Assembly: GCA_016800925.1 (NCBI GenBank)
Contig: JABCPU010000385.1
Coordinates: 1 to 63,721, forward strand
Reading direction: 5' to 3'
DNA length: 63,721 nucleotides
Source: Suillus spraguei
Lineage: Eukaryota; Basidiomycota; Agaricomycetes; Boletales; Suillaceae
The translations under genes were made by a program, and so were the position numbers. The notes below the pieces were generated by a model, which saw only the letters and a program-made list of their open reading frames with translations, was not told where the DNA came from and searched no databases. Below, piece after piece: positions 44,738 through 56,043 of this stretch (positions are counted from its first letter, which is position 1; the number at the start of each line of letters is the position of its first letter).

Positions 44738-45622
44738 TGGCTACCAAAAAATTCCCTTATAGCAGGCAAATAGCCTTTTTGCTTTGCTAAGGCGGAACCA
44801 TTCTTACTCCATGGACCCTTACTCCTTACCGGATCTTCATGCCGATGCCCTCATTTCCCATCCTATTCCATCTAGATCTATTGGTGCATAGCTTATTCAT
44901 TTCTGCTGTTACTAACCCTACAGCAGGACTTACATTACATCTCTAGAGGCCGCTGCACGCTGCATGCCTCTTTGCTACTATCATGTAGTTCATGTCTATT
45001 TCACTACCAGTCTTGCCTATGCATGCTGTATGCACACAATACATATTAACGGACTCATTGTACATACCAGTACTGTTACTGCCTGTTACATCCCATCTCT
45101 TAGACTTGGTATCTGAAATGCTCGCTAGTAGTAAATCTAATGTCTTAGAATTTATTCTGTTCAAACTCGCTCATTGATTTAACTGCCAGGAACTCAATTG
45201 CTCGAAGTTACCACACTATTTTCGACTTCTCGACTTATAACTGGACCACAGCCAGTGATCTCACTGGGCTGCTCCCTCTTGTACCATCTCTACCATCACT
45301 CTTTTAGCTTATACTGAGCTGCCACTACTGCTACTGCTACTGCACCACTAGTAGTCACAGTACCTTTGCTCCTTAGGCAGTTCTACTAATGTTACCACCA
45401 CTAGCCAACCACTGCAGCTATCAAGACCATGCAAGTACCACTGACACCGTAGTCTTATCACCAACACCGATGACTTACTGCAGCCGCTGCTGACTTCCAG
45501 CAACCATAGTCTATCATTTTTATTAGTTCTTTCATGTTCCCTTCATACTAATCTTGAAGGAGTTGCTTCTGTAACAGTCCTCTTGGGTCAAAAATCTCAC
45601 TCACACCTTCAGTAGGATGAGT
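44738..45622 (+). repeat. Repeat R1 copy 3, 3' truncated
   Basis: Starts TGGCTACCAAAAAATTCCC and follows the R1 order to 'cagtaggat', then departs from copies 1 and 2. It is more diverged than copy 2. Confidence 0.6.
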
Positions 45623-45624
45623 CC

Positions 45625-45845
45625 ACCACCCATTGTGCCTTTGGCACAGGAAGCAAAAGGAGTGCTTCGCACTCCTTTTGCTCCCTGGCTAAGGCTTCAT
45701 CCTAATAATTCTGTTTGCCCAAGGCACAGGAAGGCAAAAAGAGTGCTTCGCACTCTTTTTGCCTTCCTGGCCTTGGCTTCATCCCAATAATTCTCTTTTG
45801 CCCACACTCTTTTTGGCTTTCTGGCCTTGGTTTCATCCTAATAAT
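45625..45845. repeat. Short tandem units containing two strong hairpins
   Basis: Three successive units of about 75-90 bp share 'cctggc...ggcttcatcctaataatt'. The first holds a 14-bp perfect stem (45652-45665 with 45669-45682, loop TTC). The second holds an 18-bp perfect stem (45729-45746 with 45750-45767, loop TTC). The third keeps only the right half. A related 'ccctggcttggctccatcctaataatt' recurs at about 46210-46238. Confidence 0.8.
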
Positions 45846-46780
45846 TATCTTTAATAATGATAAGAGGTCTTGAAATAAATTATAACTTTAACCAATATTT
45901 TGAGAGAAGTAAAAGTACCACATCACCATCTTTGTGAGTTTATTGCCCATCTCATCCTCATGTCATTGCATTTGATTTTGATTTTTTTTAAATTATTCAC
46001 TGCAAACTATTAACTTGAATGAATCTTTTGTGTCAAGTTTTAATAGGGGGCAACAGTATTAAGTTGTCACACAACAAAATTCATGCAAGTGTCCCATCTC
46101 CCGTGTCCCTCTTCTGCAATTGCACTCATTTTTTGCTTGCCCTCCTTTTTTGCTTTCCACTCCTTTGCACTCCTTTTTGGCTTCACTTTTGGCTTCACAC
46201 TCCCTTTGGCTCCCTGGCTTGGCTCCATCCTAATAATTTGGTTTTACCCCAGCTTCAGACAACCCATGGGAAATTTGACCAGCTGCGCAGTCACGTGACC
46301 AAATCAAGCCATCACGCAATCATACAATGGGACAACAGTGTATTGAATCGGCACTCGAAAAACCATGCGGGAAATTTCCAAACTGAGCTAAGAGCTCCCA
46401 TGTGGCCTTTAGCGATGCAAGCGAAAGCCACAGGAGCTAGCGAACACCTTCCCACCTTTCCCCCCTTACTTTATAGATTCATTTATGGTTTTATGAAATC
46501 AATAGGATAAGATCCTAGTGAGTTATAAGTGAAATACTTAAAAGTGGATGGTTCAGGAAAGCACCTTGACCATGGGAAACTTTCTGCTGAAAACCAAAAT
46601 TGTAGTCCTTGTCAAGAATAATTCAAGTTTTTGTCAATAAAAAGAATAATCATCCTCCATCAATCTTTCTTTTAGAGATTTCTAGATTCATTATCTCCTA
46701 CATGTTCAGGATGAGGATAATGGCTACCACACCACCACACCATGATATATAATGTCTAATAGGTGCGGGGGGGGTATTCT
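45846..46780. other. No recognised gene
   Basis: A/T-rich sequence with one 163-codon ORF (46019-46510) that lacks any motif I know and has a repetitive Leu/Phe-rich start. I do not support it as a gene. Confidence 0.35.
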
Positions 46781-46784
46781 CCTA

Positions 46785-47300
46785 TGTCATCACTTCTCAC
46801 TTCTCACTTTTTGATTTCTGAACCCTTCTTACCAACTTCTTGCTAGTTTACACTGAAAACACATGACAAAACTCACCTATTTCTCACTTCTCATGTTTAT
46901 TTCTCACTTTCTCACTTTTTATTTCTCACTTCTCATGTTTTAGTTCTCAGTTCTCACTTTTCAGTTCTCACTTTTCAGTTCTCACTTTTCAGTTCTCAGT
47001 TCTCACTTTTCAATTCTCACTTTTCAGTTCTCAGTTCTCACTTTTCAGTTCTCAGTTCTCAGTTTTCAGTTCTCAGTTCTCACTTTTCAATTCTCACTTT
47101 CTCATGTTTCAGTTCTCACTTCTCATTTTCAGTTCTCACTTTCTCATGTTTCAGTTCTCACTTCTCATTTTCAGTTCTCACTTTCTCACTTTTTAATTCT
47201 CACTTCTCATTTTTCTTTCTCACATCTCACTTTTGGTTCTCACATTCTCACTTTTAGTTCTCACTTCTCATTTTTCTCAGTTCTCAGTTCTCATATTACC
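46785..47300. repeat. TTCTCACTTTTCAG minisatellite
   Basis: About 500 bp of irregular copies of 'ttctcac' and 'ttttcag' words on one strand, giving a pyrimidine-rich strand with almost no G. It begins and ends next to G- and C-homopolymers (46760-46770 and 47298-47314). Confidence 0.9.
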
Positions 47301-47341
47301 CCCCTCCCCCCTATGGGGGATTATACTATTAGGACGAACCC

Positions 47342-50300
47342 ATGACAACCGCAATACCTACCGAGGACGATGAACAATTCAATACAATGCAGGATGTTTG
47401 GCATGCACCGGAAGTACGTGAAATTTCTTCTTACGAGCTCGGAGACAGAGAGTTCCTTGTGGAGTATGACATCGACGGAATCACCATGAGAATCATTGAC
47501 GAAGTATCCATGGACACACCTCTCACACGTGATGGAACTTCTAGACTTGAACAATGCCCTAACCATTCCACAATCTCCCTTCCTCCTCCGAAATACAGTA
47601 ATAAAGCTCAGGAATTCGGTATGGATGAGAAGGAAAAGAAAAAGAAGCCCTTCAAAGAATTGGTTCTGGAATACTTGCACGACTTCACGGATGTTTTTGC
47701 TAAAGATGGTCTAAACAAACTACCCCCTGAACACCCTGGTATTGATCATCGTATCGATACTAAACCTGGTTTTATCCCTTGTACATCTAAGGTTTACCCA
47801 TTGTCAGAAAAAGAACGCGCTGCCGTTAAAACGTTCATTGATGAAAATGTTGTGAAAGGCTTCATTTTGGAATCAAAGTCACCTCAAGCTAGTGGCTTCT
47901 TCTTCATAGGAAAGAAGAGTGGAGAATTACATCCCTGTCAAGAACGCTTACCCGCTTCCGCTCCCTATCTCTCTTGTCGCATGCCTTCACAATGCACAAT
48001 TCTTTACGAAAATGGATATTCGGTCCGGTTACAATAATATTTGTATCCATCCTGATGATCGCTGGAAAGCAGCATTTACTATGGAATTCGGCCTCTTCAA
48101 ACCAAATGTCATGTTCTTCAGCCTTTGCAATTCCCCGGCAACCTTTCAAGTGTACATGAATCGTACCTTCCAGCAAGAAATCAATGAAGGATGGATGGTT
48201 ATTTACATGGACGATATCCTGATCTTCTCCACAACAATGGCAGAACACCATGAACAGACTAGATGAGTTTTGATGAAAATACGAAACGAACACTTATTCC
48301 TGAAACCGGAAAAATGTACCTTTGACGCAGAAGAAGTGGAGTACCTTGGCATGATAATTCGTCCTGGACAAGTGGCTATGGACACCGCCAAAACCAAAGG
48401 AATTGCCGAATGGCCAACTCCGAAATCAGTAAAAGACGTCCGGTCATTCCTTGGCTTCTGTAACTTCTACCACACATTCATTTCCCACTACTCTGATATC
48501 GCATGACCCTTTATCGATCTCACAAAGAAGGATACTCCCTTCCTTTGGATGACTCAATGTCAGGACACCTTTCAAGATCTCAAGGAATGTTTCATCAAAC
48601 AACTGGTACTTCACAATCCAGATCCATCTCGGCAATTTGCAGTTGCAATTGATGCTTCTCTTGTAGCAACGGGAGGTGTCCTATTGCAAACCGACGAAAA
48701 CGGCATCTACCACCCATGCACCTACTTGTCTCAGTCATTGAACCCAGCGGAACGTAACTATCAAATTTTCGATCGAGAGTTACTTGCAGTCATCCGTGCA
48801 TTAAACGAATGGCATTATTATCTTGAAGGAAGCGCCCATACCATCCTCATCTTCACCAATCACAAAAACCTTCTATACTTCCGTACCGCACAGAAGTTAA
48901 CACGACAACAAGCTCGCTGGCAATTGACATTGTCACTCTTCGACATTGAATTGCATCATGTTGCAGGTACTAAACTAGCTGCTCCAGATGCTCTCTCACA
49001 TCGCCCAGATCATGATGATGGTTCTTGTGATAATGAAGACACCATGCTTCTTCCTGATTTCCTGTTCGTCTGGCTTATCGACAATGATCTACTTGATGTA
49101 TTGGCTACTTCTGATCCCTTGGATGACCCTGTCTTCAAAACAGTGTTGGATGCATTAGATGGTGTTTGTCTTCCTCCTATGAAGTCGGCATTGTCCAATT
49201 GGAAGATTGATTATGACATACTCTATTTCAAGAACTGCGCTTACATTCCTCCCATCCATCGCGCTGCCATCCTTAATTGTTATCATGATCATATCACTGC
49301 TGGTCATCCTGGTCGTTTCAAAACTGAAGAACTTGTTAAATGAGAAGCTTGGTGGCCCTCTATGGGTGCCTACATCCATAAATATGTCGAGGGTTGCACC
49401 CTTTGTCAGCAAATGAAGTCGGACACACATCCGGTCCGCCCTCCCCTTGTGCCAATCCCTTCCTCCGCTTCCCACCCTTTTTCGCAAATCTCCGTCTACT
49501 TGATCACCGACCTCCCCATGTCAGCGGGCTTTGATAGTATTATGGTCGTGGTGGACCATGGTCTTATGAAGGGGGTAATTATCATCCCTTGTCTTAAAAC
49601 CATCACTTCTGAAGGCGTTGCCAAGTTATTTTTGAAACATGTTTATCACTGATTTGGACTCCATGACAAAGTCATCTCTGATCATGGCCCGCAGTTCCTA
49701 TCTCATTTCTCAAAAGAACTTGCCAGACTCCTCGACTATGCCATCGCCCCATCTACGGCTTACCACCCCCAGACTGATGGTCAAACCAAGCGGCTCAATC
49801 AAGAATTAGAAACATATTTGTGTATCTACTGCCGCAACAACCCTGGAGATTGGATAGAACATCTCCCTATTGCTGAGTTTGTTCACAATCATCGAAAACA
49901 CGATGCCCGAAACGCTTCACCATTCTTTCTCATGATGGGATATGAACCCCGCACCATTCCCCATTTAATCCCTGATTCTACTGTACCAGCAGCAGAAGAT
50001 CGAGTTCAATCTCTGCAGAAGATCCGAGAAGAAGCCATCGCATGCCACAATATTGCCATGCAAACAATGGCAGAACGATCCGAGGAGATAAGTACCAACC
50101 ATGGAAGATCAGAGATAAGGTTTGGCTATCTGCTGCTAATCTTAGACTCAAACTCCCATTGCGAAAAATTGCACCAAAGCGATACGGACCTTTCCCGATC
50201 ACTAATGTCTTATTGCCTATCACGTTCATGCTCAAACTCCCTCTGCAATGGAAAATTCACCCCACTTTCCACGCTTCCATGTTATCATCCTATAGCAAAA

Positions 50301-51010
50301 ATGACATACACAGCCCGAACTTCCTCGAACTGCCACCTGATATCATAGAAGAAGAAGAAGAATACAAAGTAGAAGCAATTCTTTCTCACAAAGGAACCGG
50401 CAATTGCCGACATTATCTTGTCTCCTGGAAAGGATACTCATCGGGAGATAACGAATGGATCCCCAAAAAGAATTTAGCAAACTCCACAAGGTGTTACAGT
50501 TGTACGTACCCCTATTCATTTTCTCTTTGTTTCCTTACTTGTATATCATGTCACATGACTCTGACTCATATGCTCAACGCATCTGTACTATAGTTGCCTT
50601 CCTTATTTGGATACGCACTTACTTTCCCACACCTCTCTTGGTCTGTGTGCACATATTGGCCTATTTAAGCACAGTGTACTTGTAGTAGATTCCTTACTTT
50701 AATCTTACTGGGTTTTACCTGGAATCTCCTTTGCTTAGGTCTCCAACCTAAGTCGTCCTTGAATCGTCTCTGAGTCTAAGCACTCCTTAGCCTTAGTCTC
50801 TATTCTCGAAGAACCTCTCGGACTTGTCCTTGAGGCCAGACCCTTGATCGTACTCGGAACGCGTTCCTTGTACTTTCACCTTGTCCTCTTTTGGACATTG
50901 TAAGAACCTCCCAGCAGACCGCCTGTGTCTCTTCACTGTCGCTGGTGACGCCACCCCAGTTCGTAACACAAGGATCTTGACCGCTTATAAGAAACGACAT
51001 GCCCTTTGAA
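47342..51010 (+). pseudogene. Element 3 pol remnant
   Basis: RT blocks (VIYMDDILIFS at about 48200), RNase H (FTNHKNLLYF, about 48855), integrase zinc finger (HDHITAGHPGRF...CTLCQQM), core (DLITDLP, VISDHGPQF) and chromodomain (YKVEAILSHKGTGN...SWKGYSSGDNEW, about 50370-50460). A 32-bp deletion between two TCAAGA copies at about 47940 shifts the frame. Further breaks are TGA codons at 48264, 48504, 49341 and 49650 and a frameshift near 50085. The solo LTR splits the codons after NLANST, and coding resumes at 50974 for a few residues before TGA. Confidence 0.87.
50492..50968 (+). repeat. Solo LTR (family A) with CAAGG duplication
   Basis: A 477-bp LTR, TGTTACAGTTGTACG to CCAGTTCGTAACA, of the element 1 subfamily. 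Perfect CAAGG duplications lie at 50487-50491 and 50969-50973. It is inserted in the chromodomain end of element 3, so it is younger than element 3. Confidence 0.93.
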
Positions 51011-51038
51011 GTTGAACTAGCCCCATAAACCATTCAAT

Positions 51039-52434
51039 ATGACCTCTTCTGTAAATGCTTCATTCCCCACTGCCTACATCCACCCTGTCGCTGAAGAGAC
51101 TTATACCACCACTGACCACTATGCGGACCTCATCAGAAACATCGACAGAAACTCCTTCATTGAAGCCGCCCTCCTCTGTCCTGGACATGCAACCAAGATT
51201 GAAAAATCCTTACCGGCAAGGATGCATTCATCACCATCCTCCTCACCAACATCATCCGCACAGCTGCCCTCATCGAAACTATATGTCACGACATTCAAGA
51301 TGATACTACCCATCAGCAAATCCTACACTGCCAGAAATGCATTCGCTCTTACGGGCTGCTTCTCCTTCCCAATTCTTTTAAGGCTGATGTTGAGACGGCT
51401 GTTCACATCGTGGCCGAGCGTCAAGCAGGCGTGGCTAGACCTCCCTCTCCGCAAAGAGACCCACTCCCAATTCCTGCTCCTCCCACCCATGATTCAGGCA
51501 CTCATTCTAATATCGCTGCCCTTACTGGCTTACTCGCTGCTGTTCAGGAAGCCAATAACACAGCTGACGCCATCATCAGAGAACTTGAAGGGGCAATGAT
51601 CGACTCCAGAGAAGCGAGAGGATTGGTAGCTCGCTTAATTGACGCTATCCACCATTATGAAATGCAACCCATGCCATCGCCAATCAATTCTACCGTCATG
51701 CTTGATGAGGACACAGAACCTCCTCATCTGTTCACTGAATGTCGTGCCACTCATGAAAAAGCGGTCGTAACTAACGCACTACATAACGAGCTTGCTGAGA
51801 TTATCGCGCTCGGGAATCGTGTGACAAAAGAACTAGATAATGAGTCCATCGAAGTCAACGCGCTTGGTCAACTGTTGAAAGACCTCCACATCCATCCCCC
51901 TATGATGGTCCCTCGCATTCTCGACTCTACCATCCCCGTCCTAGTAGAAGCTCTAGGGCCCACAACCTCCTCAGACCCAGATGAATTGATTGCTGCAGCC
52001 GTCATGACGCCAGCACCCTCTATTTATACCATCGATGATCATCAAATTGACGACATTCGCTCTAGCAACGAGCGAGCCCTTAGACGTATTACTCATAAAC
52101 GAGGAAAGAAGCGCACACGTTCTACGAGTCCCCACTGCCGCATCGTCGCTCCCTCCAACCCCACTTCGAAAAGCAAACTCCAATCCTGACAAGAATATGA
52201 AATGCCATGTCTGTGGACTACTTGGGCATCGCCAGAAGAATTGTGGGGAGTACCAGTGTGGTTTGTCGGTATTGGGCGCCAACTCATTTATCCATTTACT
52301 GTCCCCAACAAGTCGGAACTCCCCCCTTTACCTTAACTTGGAAGGACGACGGCTTCTATGACGTGCTTCGTTCTTGGGAACGACAGCTTGACGATGAACG
52401 AACTCCAGCAGCAGCTAGACAAGATTCTAAATGA
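51039..52434 (+). pseudogene. Element 3 third ORF, frameshifted
   Basis: A homologue of the third ORF of elements 1 and 2 (SFPTAYIHPV, ARPPSPQ, LHIHPPM, CHVCGLLGHRQKNC, TWKDDGFYDVLRSWE). Single-base losses near 51205 and 52165 and a 2-base loss near 52260 break it into three frames. The first zinc knuckle is still readable and the second is split. The stop at 52432-52434 corresponds to the stop of element 2. Confidence 0.82.
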
Positions 52435-52571
52435 CGTGCTGGAGTTGAAGAAGTCACGTATATGATGAGTGGTTCAGTTCTTGATGAAGACTACGAGTAT
52501 AGTGACAATCCCGTCTATTATGCTAATCAGGATGAATAAAGTCAGTGACTTTATGTGTAAAATGGGGGTAA

Positions 52572-53033
52572 TGTTACAATTGTATGTGCCCCTATTCATT
52601 TTTACCTTGTATATTATGTAACATGACTCTGGCTCATATGCTCAATGCATCTGTACTATAGTTGCCTTCCTTCTTTGGATACGCACTTATGTTCTCACGT
52701 CTCTTGTGGTCCGTGCACACATATTGGCTTATTTAAGCATGTTGTATTATGCTTGTATACCTTACTTTAATCTTACTGGGTTTTACCTGGAATATCCTTT
52801 GCTTAGGTCTCCAACCTAAGTTGTCTGAATCATCTCTAAGTCTAAGCACTCCTTAGCCTTAGTCTCTATTCTACCGATCGTCTTAGAGTTGCAACTCTTC
52901 GACTGAACCCTTGATCCTACTTGGAACCTTTCCTAAGTAGTAGTCCTCATTCTCTTTTGAACACAGTCGAATCTCCCAGCAGACCGTCTGTGTCTTATCA
53001 CTGTCGCTGGTGACACCACCCCAGTTCATAACA
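52572..53033 (+). repeat. Element 3 3' LTR
   Basis: A 462-bp LTR, TGTTACAATTGTATG to CCAGTTCATAACA, preceded by a polypurine tract at 52557-52571. The expected duplication (TGATC, 53034-53038) has no partner because the 5' end is gone. Confidence 0.9.
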
Positions 53034-53038
53034 TGATC

Positions 53039-53571
53039 AGTGGCTCTTCCCACAGGAGGGAAGGATAGAAAGTGGAAGTAGAAGTTGTCATTGGCATCTT
53101 CGAATACAAATGGCTCCCACTTGGGTTGTGATACATCGCTGACAGCTGACAAAAAATTCAAATGATCGAGTAGCATCTCCACGATGCGATGCTGCACTGC
53201 CATGAATCTGGACGAGCCAGAAAAAATTGGGGCAGAATATGAGGAACAAGGCTGGAATCAGCTCTCTGTGAGGAGAAGCATAGACCAAGTGCGGATAGCA
53301 ATCGTGACAGCAAGATGTCTGGAAGGGGTGGGGTGCAACTCCACATTGCGATAAGCCTGCTTTGAGATAGGATACCGGCAGGTACATTCTCATCTATGTA
53401 ACGACCGAGAACGCATACTTCAAGGTCCAAAGGATATGTAGGTAATCTGGATACAGGTACCACAGTGTTGTCAATCAGTACATCTGTGCTTGTTCCAGTA
53501 GTAGTTGAGAAGGATATGTATATGGATGTGTTTCCATCAGTGACTCTGAGTATAGTCATGTCTTTGACCAT
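53039..53571 (-). pseudogene. Unrecognised gene fragment
   Basis: Minus-strand frames MTILRVTDGNTSIYISF, LEVCVLGRYIDENVPAG and MWSCTPPLPDILL, then after a frame change HRIVEMLLDHLNFLSAVSDV and PFVFEDANDNFYFHFL, read as one decayed protein that ends at the element 3 junction. I do not recognise the family. Confidence 0.4.
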
Positions 53572-53697
53572 GCCCAGACTGAGACCTGCGGATAGTGATC
53601 CAAAGTCATGATTTGGTCCAAATAGAGTACCTTTTCTGATGCCAACACCGAATGTTAATATCCTACCTCCAGACTCGATATATTTACAGACAGCCTA

Positions 53698-53833
53698 CCT
53701 ATTGGAGTGAAACATCTATGGGGGCATAGATATTCCCTATAATCAGGTTAGGTACATGGATGTGATTTCTGCGTGCAGGTAAAGTTCTTTTAAGGAACAT
53801 TTATGCCCCCATAGACATTCGACTCACAATAGG
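53698..53833. mobile_element. 136-bp miniature inverted-repeat element
   Basis: The left arm 'cctattggagtgaaacatct' and the right arm 'cattcgactcacaatagg' are near-complements extending about 38 bp, with 'atgggggcata' in both. TA flanks each end (53696-53697 and 53834-53835). Noncoding. Confidence 0.8.
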
Positions 53834-53876
53834 TAGTGTTGCATTGGGACGTGATATGAACTAAGCAGCTGCTCAG

Positions 53877-54107
53877 ATGGTGCACAGTGGACACACTGAT
53901 CCAGTTACCTCAGTCACATTCTCGCCGGATGGCACTTGCATCATCACTGGTTCAAGTAATAGGACTATTTGGCTGTGGGATGCTGTGATGGGGCAGCCAG
54001 TCGGTGAGCCCTTGTGGGGGCACACTTATTCAGTTAACTCAGTCTCGTTCTCGCTGGACGGCACTTGCATTGTCACTGGTTCTTGCGATAACACTGTTCG
54101 GCTGTAG
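53877..54107 (+). pseudogene. WD40 repeat fragment
   Basis: Two consecutive WD40 repeats (GHTDPVTSVTFSPDGTCIIT...IWLWDA and GHTYSVNSVSFSLDGTCIVT...VRL), ending at a TAG where the next word would be WD. It looks like a scrap of a NACHT-WD40 or similar propeller gene, cut off by repeat R2 at about 54125. Confidence 0.75.
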
Positions 54108-54124
54108 GATGTAGGTGTGAGGTG

Positions 54125-55362
54125 TGTTGGAGTCCAACGCACCAAAGAGAGAAGAGAAGAGAATGGCCGAAGAATCCGAGAAGCAAGGCATGAGGGGCAG
54201 AAGCTGAGGAATGTGGTTCAAGCGCAAGCCATAATAGGCCAGTGGGATGCAGCGCACTGACGTCGGCCGAGCCTCTACAATATATGTCAATGAGTTATGT
54301 CTAAACTTTTGTTTCCATTTCACTTACTATAAAGTCCAGCGCCGTAGTGTAGAAACATCTCAGTTCTTCGAGAGAGACTGAGATGTGAGTCTACATCAGT
54401 AAATCCCAAACCTTACACAGACTTTGGCTTTTTCCACAGATTCTCAGTTGTCACAGATGGCACAGAATCCCAGGCCCCAGAGCCTCAGAGTCACAGAATC
54501 TCACAGTAAACCACAGACTCACAAAATCATCAGCATTCCAGAGCCACAGTGACACAGAAATCACAGAATGTATCACAAAAATTTCACCAAGTCTTTTTCT
54601 TTAGTTAAGCATCAACACCAAGCCTTACTATCAACAAAACTTGCATCAAGTATTTTTCTTTAGTTCAACTTCAAATACTAAACCTTAGTATACACCAAAG
54701 CTTATTAAAATTCATTATTAAGACAAAAAGTGCTAAATCTATTGACTGAAACTTGTTGAAATTCGCAATTTTTGCCCTTTGTGCTGAAGCTCCAACTTTT
54801 TCCAGTCAAAAATATGTTACAATAAGGTTTTGTGTTCCTGGAGGTTTAAATAAGGGCAGCTTATCATGAGATTTGAAGTTACAATGAGGTTTGATGATAC
54901 ATTTTAACTTGGTGATAATATTGTGGTTTGAGCATCATTGGTATATATGTTATTGTGAGCGGTAAAGAAGCAAAGGAACTATGCTGTGATGGTAAGTATG
55001 TGTTGAAGTTGTTGCTGACCTTCATGAGGCCTCAAGTTCAATTCCTGTCATTGGCACTTAACAGTGTGAAAAGTGCGAATTTTTATTTATTTATTTACTA
55101 GACAATGCTGTGGAACTGTGAGGTCTGTGGCACTGGCAGCTATCACACTGGGATATTTTGCCCAGAGGGGACCAAGCTGTGAGACTGTGCAGTGTACAGA
55201 GCTGCACAGAACATTGGGATTTACTGATGTATAGATTCTTGTACCGTCAGCGTTAACTGACGAAAGCAATAGCGTACCTTGTTCTTATAGGTATTACGCG
55301 TGTTAATAGAGTTCTTCGAGAGAGACTGAGATCGTACCTTGTTCTTATAGACCCTTCTCCCG
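54125..55362. repeat. Repeat R2 copy 2, split by a TA-flanked element
   Basis: 'tgttggagtccaacgcacc' to 'taccttgttcttata'. It matches 37991-38395 on both sides of the insertion at 54394-55229. Confidence 0.7.
54394..55229. mobile_element. 836-bp nonautonomous DNA element with TA duplication
   Basis: Inverted ends CATCAGTAAATCCCAA (54394-54409) and its complement (55214-55229), flanked by TA (54392-54393 and 55230-55231). The R2 copy at 37991 shows the uninterrupted site. There is no transposase ORF. The left part is rich in 'cacaga' words and the centre is A/T-rich. Confidence 0.8.
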
Positions 55363-56043
55363 CCCTTGTTAGCCTCTTATCGCAAGAAGGCAGCCATCGC
55401 AGCAGTGTGCCATGTCAAATCCTTCACCATTGTCAGATGACACTTGGGACAATCACTCCATTTCCTTCTCATCCAACTCCATCCACACACTGTGCCACCT
55501 TCTGAGTTAATGGAGGGAGCATCTGATGACGACCGCAGTTCGACCCCCTTTGTCCTGAATGTTGACAGTGGATGGATGGTAGGGCCCAAATGTCGGGTGT
55601 TACTCTGGGTACCACCTGCTTTTCGACATTTATGTTGGAGCCCTGGAACTATATAAGTGATACCAGATGTCCCGAGCTTGATTTGAGCCGGATGACACAT
55701 GGACAACGCTGGCAAAAGTGCCGAGAAGGACGAGTCTCAACAATCTTTCCATTCCTCGCACTTACTCAAATGATTCAAATCAACACTATATATCAACAGT
55801 ATTTGAATATTTCTGGCGTGAACTAGTAGTATCAGTTCGTCACCGTCAAGCCGTTTATTGCCTTCAAACCTTATATGAACGATCTTGCAGTTGCACGTCA
55901 TAAGCGTTCGTAAGTTCCGTAATGCGTTTAAGCTAAGCGTTAATTTCAGTGGTTTTGCAGATGCGGCTACTGCCTGTGTGCCCGAGGTTCACCTTTATAA
56001 GAGGTCCCGCGTTCACTGGCAGCTCAGGTTGCATTAAGCACCC
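55363..56043. other. No recognised gene
   Basis: Short ORFs on both strands (minus 55377-55715 with WSDCPKCHLTMVKDLTWH; plus 55718-55903) without known domains. An unidentified decayed gene is possible. Confidence 0.3.

Larger units (their letters stand above)
47331..53033 (+). mobile_element. Element 3: 5'-truncated Ty3/gypsy copy
   Basis: Same family as elements 1 and 2, closest to element 2. Homology begins at 'aggacgaaccc', in the protease-RT linker, right after the minisatellite. The 5' LTR, gag and protease are missing. It retains RT, RNase H, integrase, chromodomain, a broken third ORF and the 3' LTR. A family A solo LTR is nested at 50492-50968. Confidence 0.92.

Noticed and set aside
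45625..45845. Helitron 3' end (hairpin plus CTRR)
   Set aside because: Strong hairpins are present, but no CTRR follows at the right distance and no Rep/helicase fragment is nearby.
46019..46510. 163-codon plus-strand ORF
   Set aside because: Low-complexity Leu/Phe/Ser composition from 'cttttttgc' repeats and no homology I can recognise.
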